This document shows, piece by piece, positions 7,563-15,122 of a DNA stretch of 24,021 nucleotides. A program made the position numbers and the translations under genes. The first letter of the stretch is position 1. Each line of letters begins with the position of its first letter. The DNA comes from a virus: the IMG/VR virus record IMGVR_UViG_3300035698_010267, positions 1 through 24,021 of that record; one strand, given 5' to 3'. The notes below the pieces were generated by a model that did not search any database, was not told the DNA's origin, and saw only the letters and a program-made list of their open reading frames with translations.

Positions 7563-8712
7563 CAAGAAGCATCAAGCACTACGTCGCAAGGCGGAGCGAG
7601 GTGGAAGGTCGTTCGGTGGAGGAAACTATATCGCAGTTCCAGAGGACATGGAATTTTTCAGTCCAAAGGACAACACGTACAGCATCGAGATACTTCCGTA
7701 TATCATAACGGACGAGAAACATCCTGACGATGTAGATACCGGAGAGACTTGGTACACTCGGCCGTTCATGCTTCATAGGAATGTCGGAGTCAACAACGAG
7801 AGGGTCGTATGTCCTCGTAGCGTCGGTATGCCTTGTCCTATATGCGAAGAGGCAGAAAGGATTAATAAAGATCCTGAGTCAGGTAAGGACGCAACCAAGG
7901 GACTATGGCCATCGAATCGTTCTATCTACAACGTCGTTGACGTATCGGAAGACGAGCCGGTTGTTAAGTTGTTCGACTGTTCCACGTTTCTGTTTGGCGA
8001 ACTCTTGGAGAAGAGAGTCGCGCAGGATCTTGAAGAAAGAGGAGATTTCTTCGAGGCCGAAAACGGATGTACATTGATATGTGCATTTGACGAAGACAAG
8101 AGGGGCGGATTCACTTCGTTTCCTTGCGTCAGTATTGACTTCAAATCGAGGGAAGATTACGACGACGAGATCTTCGATCAGGTAGCACCTCTCGATGAAA
8201 TATTGATCGTTCCTTCCTACGAAGAGATCGAGGCAAAGTTCCAAGGCATCAGTGAAGAAGATGTAGGGACAGGCGAAGAGGAGAAGGAAGAGAAGAAATC
8301 AAAGCGCACAACCCGTCGCAAGAAGAAAGATGACGAAGGCGGTGAAGATGGCAAGGCCGACGACGATAAGAAAGATGACGGAGAGAAGAAGGAAGATGAA
8401 GAAGGATCAAAACCAGGACGAAGGGGAAGAAGGCGTCGACAGGAACCTAAAGAAGACGAGAACAAAGACGACGATAAGAAAGAAGACGGAGAAAAGTCAG
8501 GAGAAGATAACGGAGGCGTAACAGAAGAGGACGTGCCTGATGGTTATGAACTCTGTCATGCCTGTGAAGGAGCAGGGGTGAATACTAAGGGACGGGAATG
8601 CCGCATCTGTAAGGGAGACGGCTATATCAAGAGTGACGACGATGGTGGCGAAGAGGAAGAGAAGAAACCAGCGGCCGGTCGCAGGAGAAGGACGAAGAAG
8701 GGAAACGACTAG
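7540..8712 (+). CDS. gp32-like single-stranded DNA-binding protein with acidic linker and DnaJ-type zinc repeats
   Basis: Start ATG 7540 lies 7 nt after AAGGAG; an upstream in-frame GTG at 7486 has no such site. The 390-residue product begins with a basic segment. It then has an OB-type core with H79 and a C91/C99/C102 set (CPRSVGMPCPIC), the zinc site typical of phage gp32-like ssDNA-binding proteins. Residues about 250-330 are a low-complexity acidic/basic linker rich in Asp, Glu, Lys and Arg. Acidic tails of such proteins recruit replication partners. Unusually, residues 339-362 hold two CxxCxGxG repeats (CHACEGAG, CRICKGDG), like the DnaJ cysteine-rich domain, followed by another charged tail. 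The gene overlaps the small membrane ORF and lies directly upstream of the RecA-like gene. Confidence 0.85.
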   Translation: MVAKSKVNKKHQALRRKAERGGRSFGGGNYIAVPEDMEFFSPKDNTYSIEILPYIITDEKHPDDVDTGETWYTRPFMLHRNVGVNNERVVCPRSVGMPCPICEEAERINKDPESGKDATKGLWPSNRSIYNVVDVSEDEPVVKLFDCSTFLFGELLEKRVAQDLEERGDFFEAENGCTLICAFDEDKRGGFTSFPCVSIDFKSREDYDDEIFDQVAPLDEILIVPSYEEIEAKFQGISEEDVGTGEEEKEEKKSKRTTRRKKKDDEGGEDGKADDDKKDDGEKKEDEEGSKPGRRGRRRRQEPKEDENKDDDKKEDGEKSGEDNGGVTEEDVPDGYELCHACEGAGVNTKGRECRICKGDGYIKSDDDGGEEEEKKPAAGRRRRTKKGND

Positions 8713-8713
8713 A

Positions 8714-9817
8714 GTGCCAAGAAAGAATAAAGTTAACGAGATCGCGAAACAGGTTCGCGACCACTCTAAGGAAGAGGAGCCGGCGGAGGAATCCCGCTGG
8801 CTCTGCCTCCCGACAGGTAGCACCCTGTTAAACCTCGCCGTGTCTGACGATGCGAACGGAGGTTGGGGGGCCGGCAAGGTTGTTAATCTTGTCGGAGACA
8901 GCAACACTGGAAAAACCTTGATTGCACTTACCGGACTGATGGAAATGTCACTCGATGAAAAATGGGATCACTACAGGTTCATCTACGACGATGCGGAAAA
9001 TGCACTGGAGATGGATGTCGAGAATATGTTCGGCCCGAGGTTAGCGGAACGGCTTGAAGATCCTTGGGGATCAGAGTACGGAGAGAAGAGTTTCAAGTCG
9101 AGCATAACAATAGAGGACTTCAGGAACAATGTCTGGGAAGCTCTCAAGGAAGACGAGCCGTTTGTCTACATCCTAGATAGTTACGATGGACTGACTAGCA
9201 GAGACGAAATCAAACGTCAGGAGAAGGAGTCAAGCGGAACAGAAAAGAACAGGGACTTCCCTCGTGGACCAGGCGTATTGAACGAAGCTCTTCGTAAGAT
9301 TACAGCTAAGTTGAAGGAGACAGATTCACTTGTAATAATAATCAGTCAGACTAGAGACTCGATGAGCCCAATGACTTTCGCTGCACAGAAGAGAAGGGCT
9401 GGCGGGAAAGGCCTGAAATTCTTTTCTTCGCATGAGGTTTGGCTAGCGATCAAATCTTCTCTTACGAGAGAGGTTCATGGTAAAGCGAGAACGATAGGAT
9501 GGAACGTCAGAGCCAGGAGCGAGAGAAGTAAACTCACCGGGAAGAAGAGAGACGCCGAACTTCTAATATACACCGAGTACGGCGTTGATGATATCGGTTC
9601 CTGCATCGAATGGATGATGACTAATAAAATGTGGGGAGGGAGTAGAGCCAAGATAAATACGAAGGGGTTTGTCAAAGAACATATCAGCAAGGTAAAGTTG
9701 ATACAGGCTATCGAGAACGACGACAGGAAACTTGCGAAGCTGAAGAGGGAAGTTCAGGAGGCTTGGAACGACATCGAGAATGCCCTGAAACTTGGGAGAA
9801 AGAAGAGGTATGAGTGA
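8714..9817 (+). CDS. RecA/UvsX-like recombinase ATPase
   Basis: The 367-residue protein has a Walker A of RecA type (GDSNTGKT, residues 61-68), a Walker B strand (VYILDSYDGL, 151-160) and a LVIIISQTRDS strand typical of the RecA/RadA core. It should form filaments on phage ssDNA for recombination-dependent replication and repair. GTG 8714 begins 1 nt after the ssb stop and follows GAAGG. A longer ATG version at 8633 lies inside ssb and would add only basic residues encoded in the wrong context. The C-terminus is charged and helical. The neighbours (ssb, UvsY-like protein, exonuclease) fit this role. Confidence 0.87.
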   Translation: MPRKNKVNEIAKQVRDHSKEEEPAEESRWLCLPTGSTLLNLAVSDDANGGWGAGKVVNLVGDSNTGKTLIALTGLMEMSLDEKWDHYRFIYDDAENALEMDVENMFGPRLAERLEDPWGSEYGEKSFKSSITIEDFRNNVWEALKEDEPFVYILDSYDGLTSRDEIKRQEKESSGTEKNRDFPRGPGVLNEALRKITAKLKETDSLVIIISQTRDSMSPMTFAAQKRRAGGKGLKFFSSHEVWLAIKSSLTREVHGKARTIGWNVRARSERSKLTGKKRDAELLIYTEYGVDDIGSCIEWMMTNKMWGGSRAKINTKGFVKEHISKVKLIQAIENDDRKLAKLKREVQEAWNDIENALKLGRKKRYE

Positions 9818-10767
9818 CTACCCTTATTTTGGATTGCAATTATTTAGCTCACACCATGTTTCACACTCTTGGAGATCTGTCTAACGAAGGTCTCGCAACA
9901 GGAGTCATCTACGGATTCTTGAGTCGAGTCGTTTCGCTAGGTCATAAATTCAATACTAACAAGTTCATGTTCTGTTGGGATTCTCGCTATAGTTTTCGCA
10001 GGGAGATAGAACCCAATTACAAAGCGAACAGAAGGGAGAAAAGTCCGGAGGAGCAGGAAAGGTATTCGGTTCTATTCGAGCAGATAGATACGTTGAAGTT
10101 TCATGCTCTTCCCAAGATTGGATTCAGGAACATATTCGAACAGAGGGGTATCGAAGCAGATGATATTATCGCAGCATTGGCATGGCTCTGTTATACGAAA
10201 GACAAAGAGTCAATGGTGGTATCATCGGACGAGGATTTATTTCAATGCCTTGAACATGGTGCAGAAGTTTACAACCCAAGTTCCAAGAAGATATGGACAT
10301 ATAATTCTTTCAGGGAACACTACGGGATCTTACCTAGCGAATGGGTAGATGTCAAGGTCATAGCCGGATGCTCAAGTGATAACGTCAAAGGAGTAGAAGG
10401 GGTCGGAGAAAAGACAGCGATCAAGTGGTTGAAAAATGAACTGAAAGAGACTACCAAGAAATACAAAGATATCCACGAGATGGAGGATGCACTGTACAAG
10501 GCCAACGTTCCACTTGTGAAGATTCCTATTGCGATGACTACTACTCCGATAATCAGGGAAGACAAACTCTCTCTCGGTGGACTGATGAAGATCGCCGAGC
10601 AGTTTGGAATGACTAGCGTACTCGAGGAGAAGACACTCGACCGATGGGATGACCTCTTCCACGGCGAGTTCAATTGTTCGGAGGATTTCTCAGGAACAAA
10701 AAGACAAGAACGCAAGGGCGTAGTAAAGGGTATCAGGGAACGGCGAAAGAGGAGGAAGCGAAAGTGA
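9814..10767 (+). CDS. FEN-type 5'-3' exonuclease
   Basis: The 317-residue protein matches the 5' nuclease family. It has LDCNYLAH (D7), WDSRYSFRREIEPNYKANRR (D56, with the YKANR helix), GIEADDIIAAL (E114, D116, D117), SSDEDLF (D139, D141) and a helix-hairpin-helix (GVEGVGEKTAIKWL). Such enzymes remove RNA primers and flaps in phage replication. Family members carry GDxxDN before the hairpin; here it is GCSSDN (185-190), so one usual metal-binding Asp is Cys. GTG 9814 overlaps the recombinase stop (GTGA) behind AGAAGAGG. The C-terminal tail is very basic (RERRKRRKRK). Confidence 0.88.
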   Translation: MTTLILDCNYLAHTMFHTLGDLSNEGLATGVIYGFLSRVVSLGHKFNTNKFMFCWDSRYSFRREIEPNYKANRREKSPEEQERYSVLFEQIDTLKFHALPKIGFRNIFEQRGIEADDIIAALAWLCYTKDKESMVVSSDEDLFQCLEHGAEVYNPSSKKIWTYNSFREHYGILPSEWVDVKVIAGCSSDNVKGVEGVGEKTAIKWLKNELKETTKKYKDIHEMEDALYKANVPLVKIPIAMTTTPIIREDKLSLGGLMKIAEQFGMTSVLEEKTLDRWDDLFHGEFNCSEDFSGTKRQERKGVVKGIRERRKRRKRK

Positions 10768-11354
10768 AAAATCTAGCGGGAAATAAGGAATGCGACGAAT
10801 ATATAAGAGACGAATTGATGAGAGCACAGATAGATGTTATAGAAGTAGAACCTAGTATCGGAGAAGTTCCCTATTCTCTCGAAGGACGACTCGGAGCGAT
10901 AAAATTCAGTAGAGCATGGTATTACTGGGTTGCAATAGGAAAAGTCCCATTGTCGATAGCTGAAAAACTTTACGACCACCCAGAAGGTAAAAATACAGTG
11001 AGAGTAACGGGGAATTGTACTTGTCCTCCTCCTGAAAAATGCATTGAATGGTTTAACGAAGACGGAAAACAATTGATGCTTAAATCAAAATACGAAGAGG
11101 AGAAAGAGAGTGCAAAAGATTCTACTTTTTTGAACGAGATACTTGACCGAATGCCAGAAAAATACGATATTGTCAATGTTTATGAGGAAAACGGAAAGCC
11201 CTTTATAACCTCCTACCATATAGACAGTCAGGCAGGACTACTTTTGTTCGGTATGAAATTAAAAGAATACTGTCAAAATACAAACTCTTGTTGTACCGAC
11301 GAAAGACGAAGCATGAACGGAGGATGCGTTAGCTGCGGAGATCCTTGTCTATAA
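10764..11354 (+). CDS. Conserved hypothetical phage protein (GRLG...RAWYYW...CPPPE type)
   Basis: The 196-residue protein starts at GTG 10764, 8 nt after AGGAGG and overlapping the exonuclease stop (GTGA). It contains SLEGRLGAIKFSRAWYYWV, GKVPLSIAEKLYDHPEG, VRVTGNCTCPPPEK and YHIDSQAGLLLF. I recall this series from an uncharacterised phage family but cannot attach a function. The C-terminus is cysteine-rich (about residues 176-196, CC, C, CVSCGDPC), which may bind a metal. No catalytic motif was recognised. Confidence 0.8.
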   Translation: MKNLAGNKECDEYIRDELMRAQIDVIEVEPSIGEVPYSLEGRLGAIKFSRAWYYWVAIGKVPLSIAEKLYDHPEGKNTVRVTGNCTCPPPEKCIEWFNEDGKQLMLKSKYEEEKESAKDSTFLNEILDRMPEKYDIVNVYEENGKPFITSYHIDSQAGLLLFGMKLKEYCQNTNSCCTDERRSMNGGCVSCGDPCL

Positions 11355-11387
11355 GAGAATACGAACCCTAAAGAGGAGGAAGGGAAA

Positions 11388-11591
11388 ATGAAAAAACTTT
11401 ACTCGATACAGTTTTACGATATGAAAGAAGAGGCGAAGAAACTTCTACCAGAAGATGCGGAGATAATCGAGGAAAGGTTAAGATTCATCGTCCTGAAAAC
11501 AGAAGAGAGTTTCGATGCCTTGAGAAAATTATACGACGGGGTAGCTCTTGTAGCGAAAAGAAATCCAGATTTCAAGGGAGGGAAAAGATGA
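11388..11591 (+). CDS. Small hypothetical protein
   Basis: This 67-residue protein has a strong ribosome site (AAAGAGGAGGAAGGG) before the ATG. It looks like a compact alpha/beta protein (YSIQFYDMKEEAKKLL, RLRFIVLKTEESFDALRKLY). Its stop overlaps the next ATG by 4 nt. No family was recognised. Confidence 0.75.
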   Translation: MKKLYSIQFYDMKEEAKKLLPEDAEIIEERLRFIVLKTEESFDALRKLYDGVALVAKRNPDFKGGKR

Positions 11592-11965
11592 GCACGTACA
11601 TACTGAAGGTGATAAAAGACGAGACGGAGACTTTGTCCCCCAGTGAACTAGATGGAGAACCTACGGTCGTCGAGAAAGAAACAGAGATGTATTCCCAAAG
11701 GTTCGAAATAGAGAATATCTCACGAGGACATGGTCACGATAACGAAAGGTTCAACGGGTGGCTTGGAGATCTAATCTTGTTCATGAATGGCAAAGCGCTG
11801 AACAGAAAGATATCTGATATCAAGACATACATGAACGAAAGATTCAGCAACGAGTACGCGAGTGTCAAGCTGTTTATTCAGGAATGTAAAGAAGAGGTAA
11901 TGGAAGTAATCAAACCGAAAAATTACCACCAAAAAAGAAGAGGACAACAAGATGAGCGGAATTAA
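11588..11965 (+). CDS. Hypothetical protein
   Basis: This 125-residue soluble, acidic protein has no recognised motif. It starts at ATG 11588 in an ATGA overlap behind AAGGGAGGG. A beta-rich N-terminus (STYILKVIKDE) is followed by helical segments (NGWLGDLILFMNGKAL, KLFIQECKEEVMEVI). It belongs to the accessory block between the exonuclease and the resolvase. Confidence 0.75.
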   Translation: MSTYILKVIKDETETLSPSELDGEPTVVEKETEMYSQRFEIENISRGHGHDNERFNGWLGDLILFMNGKALNRKISDIKTYMNERFSNEYASVKLFIQECKEEVMEVIKPKNYHQKRRGQQDERN

Positions 11966-12176
11966 AACAGCAAGGGAAGCTTTTCAAAGAGCGTTCAAAG
12001 ACGATCCAGGTTTCAGAATGGGATACCAAGCCAACATCGCTATGCTGATCTACGACGATCAAACTTCAATGAAACAAGGACGATCTGAAAGGCCTCCTTA
12101 TGATCTGGGAAAGGTCGAAGGATGTAATGCTATAGCCGATAAGATGATAACGATGTTATTCGAAAGAGACTTCTGA
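11952..12176 (+). CDS. Small hypothetical helical protein
   Basis: This 74-residue protein overlaps the previous gene by 14 nt and has GAAGAGGA upstream of its ATG. It reads as an amphipathic helical protein (TAREAFQRAFKDDPGFRMGY, CNAIADKMITMLFE). The pattern is common among small phage proteins of unknown role. No metal site or membrane segment is visible. Confidence 0.72.
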   Translation: MSGIKTAREAFQRAFKDDPGFRMGYQANIAMLIYDDQTSMKQGRSERPPYDLGKVEGCNAIADKMITMLFERDF

Positions 12177-12203
12177 AAGAACTCGAACGAAAGGAGAAAT
12201 AAA

Positions 12204-12371
12204 ATGGGTGAATTTTTATACGGCAAGTTTTTAGACGAGGAAGTCGAGAACCTTCAGGAAGTATTGACAGCACACGGGGCGATCGGATTACTGAGTGCAT
12301 TCGAAATATGGCTTAGAAGTAAAGGCCACGTCCGGGACGAGAAGAAGGAAGAGTCAAGCAAAGAGGATTGA
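12204..12371 (+). CDS. Small hypothetical protein
   Basis: This 55-residue ORF has an excellent AAGGAG site 7 nt before its ATG. The product is one probable amphipathic helix (ENLQEVLTAHGAIGLLSAFEIWL) followed by a charged tail. The overlapping frame that begins at 12295 is used only from 12376 onward, so the two genes are in tandem. Confidence 0.65.
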   Translation: MGEFLYGKFLDEEVENLQEVLTAHGAIGLLSAFEIWLRSKGHVRDEKKEESSKED

Positions 12372-12375
12372 TCTT

Positions 12376-12588
12376 ATGTCAAGAGAAGAACAAAAAGAAC
12401 GATGGGAAGATCGCAAGGCAAAGCGTAGGAGGTACGGACTCAACATCAGGGAAAAGAAACCAACGAAGAAAGGTGAATCCAAAGGAGCGTTCGGAATCTG
12501 CAGGCACATCTTAGATCCTAGACCGGCACTGAGACCGGCGGCAATGAAAGCGCATGCAGAAGAGATGAAGAAGAAGAGGTTGATATGA
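12376..12588 (+). CDS. Small basic hypothetical protein
   Basis: This 70-residue, Arg/Lys-rich protein has N-terminal and central basic clusters (EDRKAKRRRYG, REKKPTKKGE), consistent with nucleic-acid binding. The start at ATG 12376 follows a GAGG 9 nt upstream. An earlier in-frame ATG at 12295 would lie inside the preceding gene. The stop overlaps the next ATG (ATGA). Confidence 0.65.
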   Translation: MSREEQKERWEDRKAKRRRYGLNIREKKPTKKGESKGAFGICRHILDPRPALRPAAMKAHAEEMKKKRLI

Positions 12589-12947
12589 AAACGAGTACAC
12601 GAACACGAATCCTAGCATTACTGGGCGGTCTGTGCGTGGATGTAGTGATAAGTATGATTCGAGGAGATAAGGAAACTCCTGAACCAGAAATAGAAACGGA
12701 GTCGGTAATACAAGTCATCACCAATGAAACATATATTTGTCAAGTTACAAATAAGCTTGAGATAATCACCTATGCTGAACCTGTGAAGAACACCATTGTC
12801 ATTGGATATTCAAACAAACCGAAGCGCGTAGTCTGCACCCAATCATATGAATTCGTATTGTGCTGTGGAGATGGATACATATACAAGACGATCATGACGC
12901 CGGAAGAGTATGAGATTATATACAGAGTAGTGAAGAGAGCAAAATGA
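12585..12947 (+). CDS. Membrane-anchored hypothetical protein
   Basis: The 120-residue protein begins with basic residues and a moderately hydrophobic stretch (ILALLGGLCVDVVISMI), likely a weak membrane anchor or signal. An acidic, beta-rich outer region with several Cys (TYICQV, VVCTQ, LCCGDG) follows. It starts by ATGA overlap and ends by ATGA overlap with another membrane-anchored gene. The two may therefore act together. No family was recognised. Confidence 0.68.
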   Translation: MKTSTRTRILALLGGLCVDVVISMIRGDKETPEPEIETESVIQVITNETYICQVTNKLEIITYAEPVKNTIVIGYSNKPKRVVCTQSYEFVLCCGDGYIYKTIMTPEEYEIIYRVVKRAK

Positions 12948-13282
12948 AAAAATTTATATTTTTTGGGATTATGATTATCGTTTCGTTTTGCTGCGTTGCG
13001 TTCTATTTGCAAGATCCTCTTACAACATATAAACTTAAAACGAAACGGTCAATAAGATATTACAAGATGACCATCGAAGAGTTGGCAATTGATTTACACA
13101 AAAGGCATAACAGTATTCATATCTATTCGACTTCGACCGGCGAATATACAGTACTGACAAGCAGTGGAATGACATGGGGGAAAACTAACACGTTGGAAGG
13201 TGCTCGTAAAATCGTTGACGAATATTACCTTAAGTGGGCAAAGACTTTAAAACCAACACTACCTGAAGGGTTTATAGAATGA
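12944..13282 (+). CDS. Hypothetical protein with N-terminal signal/membrane segment
   Basis: The 112-residue protein has KK at the N-terminus and then FIFFGIMIIVSFCCVAFYL, a clear transmembrane or signal-peptide core. A Cys pair at its end could suggest lipidation, but no LxxC box is convincing. The remaining soluble part is a small alpha/beta domain (MTIEELAIDLHKRHN, GEYTVLTSSG, LEGARKIVDEYYLKW). It overlaps both neighbours by ATGA. Confidence 0.7.
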   Translation: MKKFIFFGIMIIVSFCCVAFYLQDPLTTYKLKTKRSIRYYKMTIEELAIDLHKRHNSIHIYSTSTGEYTVLTSSGMTWGKTNTLEGARKIVDEYYLKWAKTLKPTLPEGFIE

Positions 13283-13782
13283 CTTTCATAGGAATAGACA
13301 ACGGAGTCTCTGGCAGCATCGGTATAATATCAACCGACGAGGAAGAGGATACATACTTCGTCAAGACACCAGTTCTGGAACCGCAACAAAATTATACCAA
13401 AAAGAAAGGTAACGTCACTCGCATAAATTACAGTAGATTGAGATCGTTTTTGAAGAACTTTCCAGGTGCGCATGTGATGATGGAAAGGCCGCTTGTAAAT
13501 CCAGCTTTATTTAAGGCGACGACGAGTGCGCTAAGAGCAATGGAAGCGACACTGATTGCTGTAGAGAGTTTGAAACTATCGAAGGTGTGGGTAGATTCTA
13601 AAGAATGGCAAAAGAAACTTCTTCCTTCTGGGATCAAAGGATCTACGGAACTGAAGAAAGCAAGTCTCGACATAGGCATTCGAATGTTCCCTCAGCACGA
13701 AGCGATGATAAGGAAACAAAAAGATGCTGACGGAATTCTTATGGCACATTATTACCTTCTAAAATATACTGGACATCAATGA
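13279..13782 (+). CDS. ruvC: RuvC-like Holliday junction resolvase
   Basis: The 167-residue protein has the RuvC RNase H-fold acidic set: FIGIDNGVSGSIG (D7), HVMMERPLV (E69), and KDADGILMAHYYLL (D149 and D151). WVDSKEWQKKLLP and KKASLDIGIRMFP match the helices of phage RuvC-like resolvases, which cut four-way junctions during recombination and before packaging. Length is close to bacterial RuvC. It starts by ATGA overlap behind GAAGG and overlaps the HNH gene by ATGA. Confidence 0.87.
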   Translation: MTFIGIDNGVSGSIGIISTDEEEDTYFVKTPVLEPQQNYTKKKGNVTRINYSRLRSFLKNFPGAHVMMERPLVNPALFKATTSALRAMEATLIAVESLKLSKVWVDSKEWQKKLLPSGIKGSTELKKASLDIGIRMFPQHEAMIRKQKDADGILMAHYYLLKYTGHQ

Positions 13783-14573
13783 ATAACAAAGAGAATATGT
13801 CTGGCAAGACTAGGGTAGCTCCCGAAAGGATGGTCACGATCACCATCCTGTCTTGTCTCGTCTTGATCGTAACAGCTGAGATCGGAGTTGCTATGAGAAT
13901 CAAATCCAAGAATCTACCACGACCAAAATGTGCTTGCGGATGTGGTGAATATGTTAATCGGAGTAAGGTCAAATCAGTTTGGAATACATATGTTAATCGT
14001 CATAGTCAACGAGGCGCGACCATGACAGAAGAGCATAAATCAAAACTTCGGAAAGTCTGGATAGGTAGAAAGCACACAGAAGAGTCAAAAAAGAAGATGT
14101 CCAATAGTGCGATCGGAAGGAAACTCAGCGAAGAACATAAAGAGAAAATTTCAAAAAGTCTTCAAGGGCATCATGGATACTGGAAAGGTAAGAAACATTC
14201 TGAAGAATACAAATTGAAAATGTCTCTTAGTCATCGTGGGGAAAAAGGATCTGGATGGAAAGGTGGGATTTCGATTCTTCCATATTCGAAAGAATGGACC
14301 CGTCGGCTGAAGGATGAAATCAGAGAACGAGATGATCGTAAATGTTGTAATCCAGAATGTCAAGGTGGATCTAATTTACTCGACGTTCATCATATCAATT
14401 ACGATAAAGAAAATTGTGATCCTTCCAATTTAATATGTCTTTGTAGAAGTTGTCATACGCAATCAACCGCTGGCGATAGAGAATATTGGAAGAATTATTA
14501 TCAAAAAATTATGAAAGAAAGAAACCTATTGCTGCGGCGTGTATGTGGAAGGAGAAGAGATGATCAACTATAA
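13779..14573 (+). CDS. NUMOD3/HNH homing-type endonuclease with a fused membrane-segment N-terminus
   Basis: The 264-residue protein is a free-standing homing endonuclease from about residue 45. It has CACGCGEYVN, then NUMOD3 repeats (MTEEHKSKL, GRKHTEESKKKMS, GRKLSEEHKEKIS, GKKHSEEYKLKMS) for DNA binding. The HNH domain has Cys 189/190 and 194, VHHINYD (H204, H205), and CLCRSCH (C220, C222, C225, H226). Residues 1-40 do not belong to this family and hold a membrane-like stretch (TITILSCLVLIVTAEIGVAM). The start at 13779 keeps the ATGA overlap with ruvC, but an ATG at 13893 behind CGGAG could start the nuclease alone. Two sequence lines inside it count to about 32-33 percent GC, below neighbouring genes, as expected for a mobile element. 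Confidence 0.88.
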   Translation: MNNKENMSGKTRVAPERMVTITILSCLVLIVTAEIGVAMRIKSKNLPRPKCACGCGEYVNRSKVKSVWNTYVNRHSQRGATMTEEHKSKLRKVWIGRKHTEESKKKMSNSAIGRKLSEEHKEKISKSLQGHHGYWKGKKHSEEYKLKMSLSHRGEKGSGWKGGISILPYSKEWTRRLKDEIRERDDRKCCNPECQGGSNLLDVHHINYDKENCDPSNLICLCRSCHTQSTAGDREYWKNYYQKIMKERNLLLRRVCGRRRDDQL

Positions 14574-14751
14574 GGAAACTGAATTCGGATTTGAATTTGG
14601 ATCAGCGAAGGTTAACCGTATGTGTTCTAACGAAGATAAGAAATGGGTAATCGTTGGAATCGAATCGCCAAAAAAGAAAATACAGGTTTATGTTACCAAG
14701 ACAGGAAAGATCCGAATCTATAGTGAAGGAAAGGAATGGTTTCAGAAGTGA
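14560..14751 (+). CDS. Small hypothetical protein
   Basis: This 63-residue protein starts at ATG 14560 behind GGAAGGAGAAGAG and overlaps the HNH gene by 14 nt. It looks beta-rich (YKETEFGFEFGSAKV, KKWVIVGIE, KKIQVYVTKTGKIRIY), perhaps a small barrel. No family was recognised. An earlier GTG at 14539 lies inside the HNH gene and is not preferred. Confidence 0.7.
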   Translation: MINYKETEFGFEFGSAKVNRMCSNEDKKWVIVGIESPKKKIQVYVTKTGKIRIYSEGKEWFQK

Positions 14752-15122
14752 CATACGAACGGAGAAAACTTCCCGCGACAAGAAACAGCATTGCACATAG
14801 GGCTGTGATAGGCGATAGGAAGGTTTATATAATCGTTGGCCTATTTGAAGATGGGAGTCCCGGGGAACTATTCATCAAGGTAAACAACGAAGACGATCAG
14901 GGGTGGTGTAATTCAATTGCTATACTCGTATCGATAATACTCCAAGCCGATGTACCACTGAAAACAATATGCAAGCATTTGTCGTATCAGCATTTCGACC
15001 CAAGCGGATGGACCCAGAACGAAGACATCGGATATGCGAAGAGTGTCGTTGATTACATTGGTAGGTGGCTCCTTCTGATGTTTGGGGAAAAGGAAACAGA
15101 ACCAAAGGAGAAAGGGACATGA
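14736..15122 (+). CDS. TSCPD-domain protein (stand-alone homologue of the NrdJ C-terminal domain)
   Basis: The 128-residue protein aligns by eye with the C-terminal TSCPD region of B12-dependent ribonucleotide reductases. It has RKLPATRNSIAHRAVIG, VYIIVGLFEDGSPGELFI, SIILQADVPLKTICKHLSYQ, HFDPSGW and AKSVVDYIGRWL. In NrdJ this part follows the catalytic barrel. Stand-alone copies occur in phages and bacteria with no settled role. No reductase catalytic subunit lies in this window. The start at 14736 has GAAGGA 5 nt upstream, and GTG 14748 is possible. It fits a nucleotide-supply theme shared with the 3493-6658 cassette. Confidence 0.78.
   Translation: MVSEVTYERRKLPATRNSIAHRAVIGDRKVYIIVGLFEDGSPGELFIKVNNEDDQGWCNSIAILVSIILQADVPLKTICKHLSYQHFDPSGWTQNEDIGYAKSVVDYIGRWLLLMFGEKETEPKEKGT

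Noticed and set aside
8633-8713. Longer N-terminus for the RecA-like protein
   Set aside because: This part overlaps the end of the ssDNA-binding gene and has no fitting ribosome site. GTG 8714 sits just after the ssb stop with GAAGG upstream.
10298-10306. TATAAT inside the exonuclease gene (similar hexamers occur near 13322, 14826 and 22793)
   Set aside because: These lack the surrounding repeated 20-nt context and lie within coding frames. Single hexamers are expected by chance in DNA of this composition.
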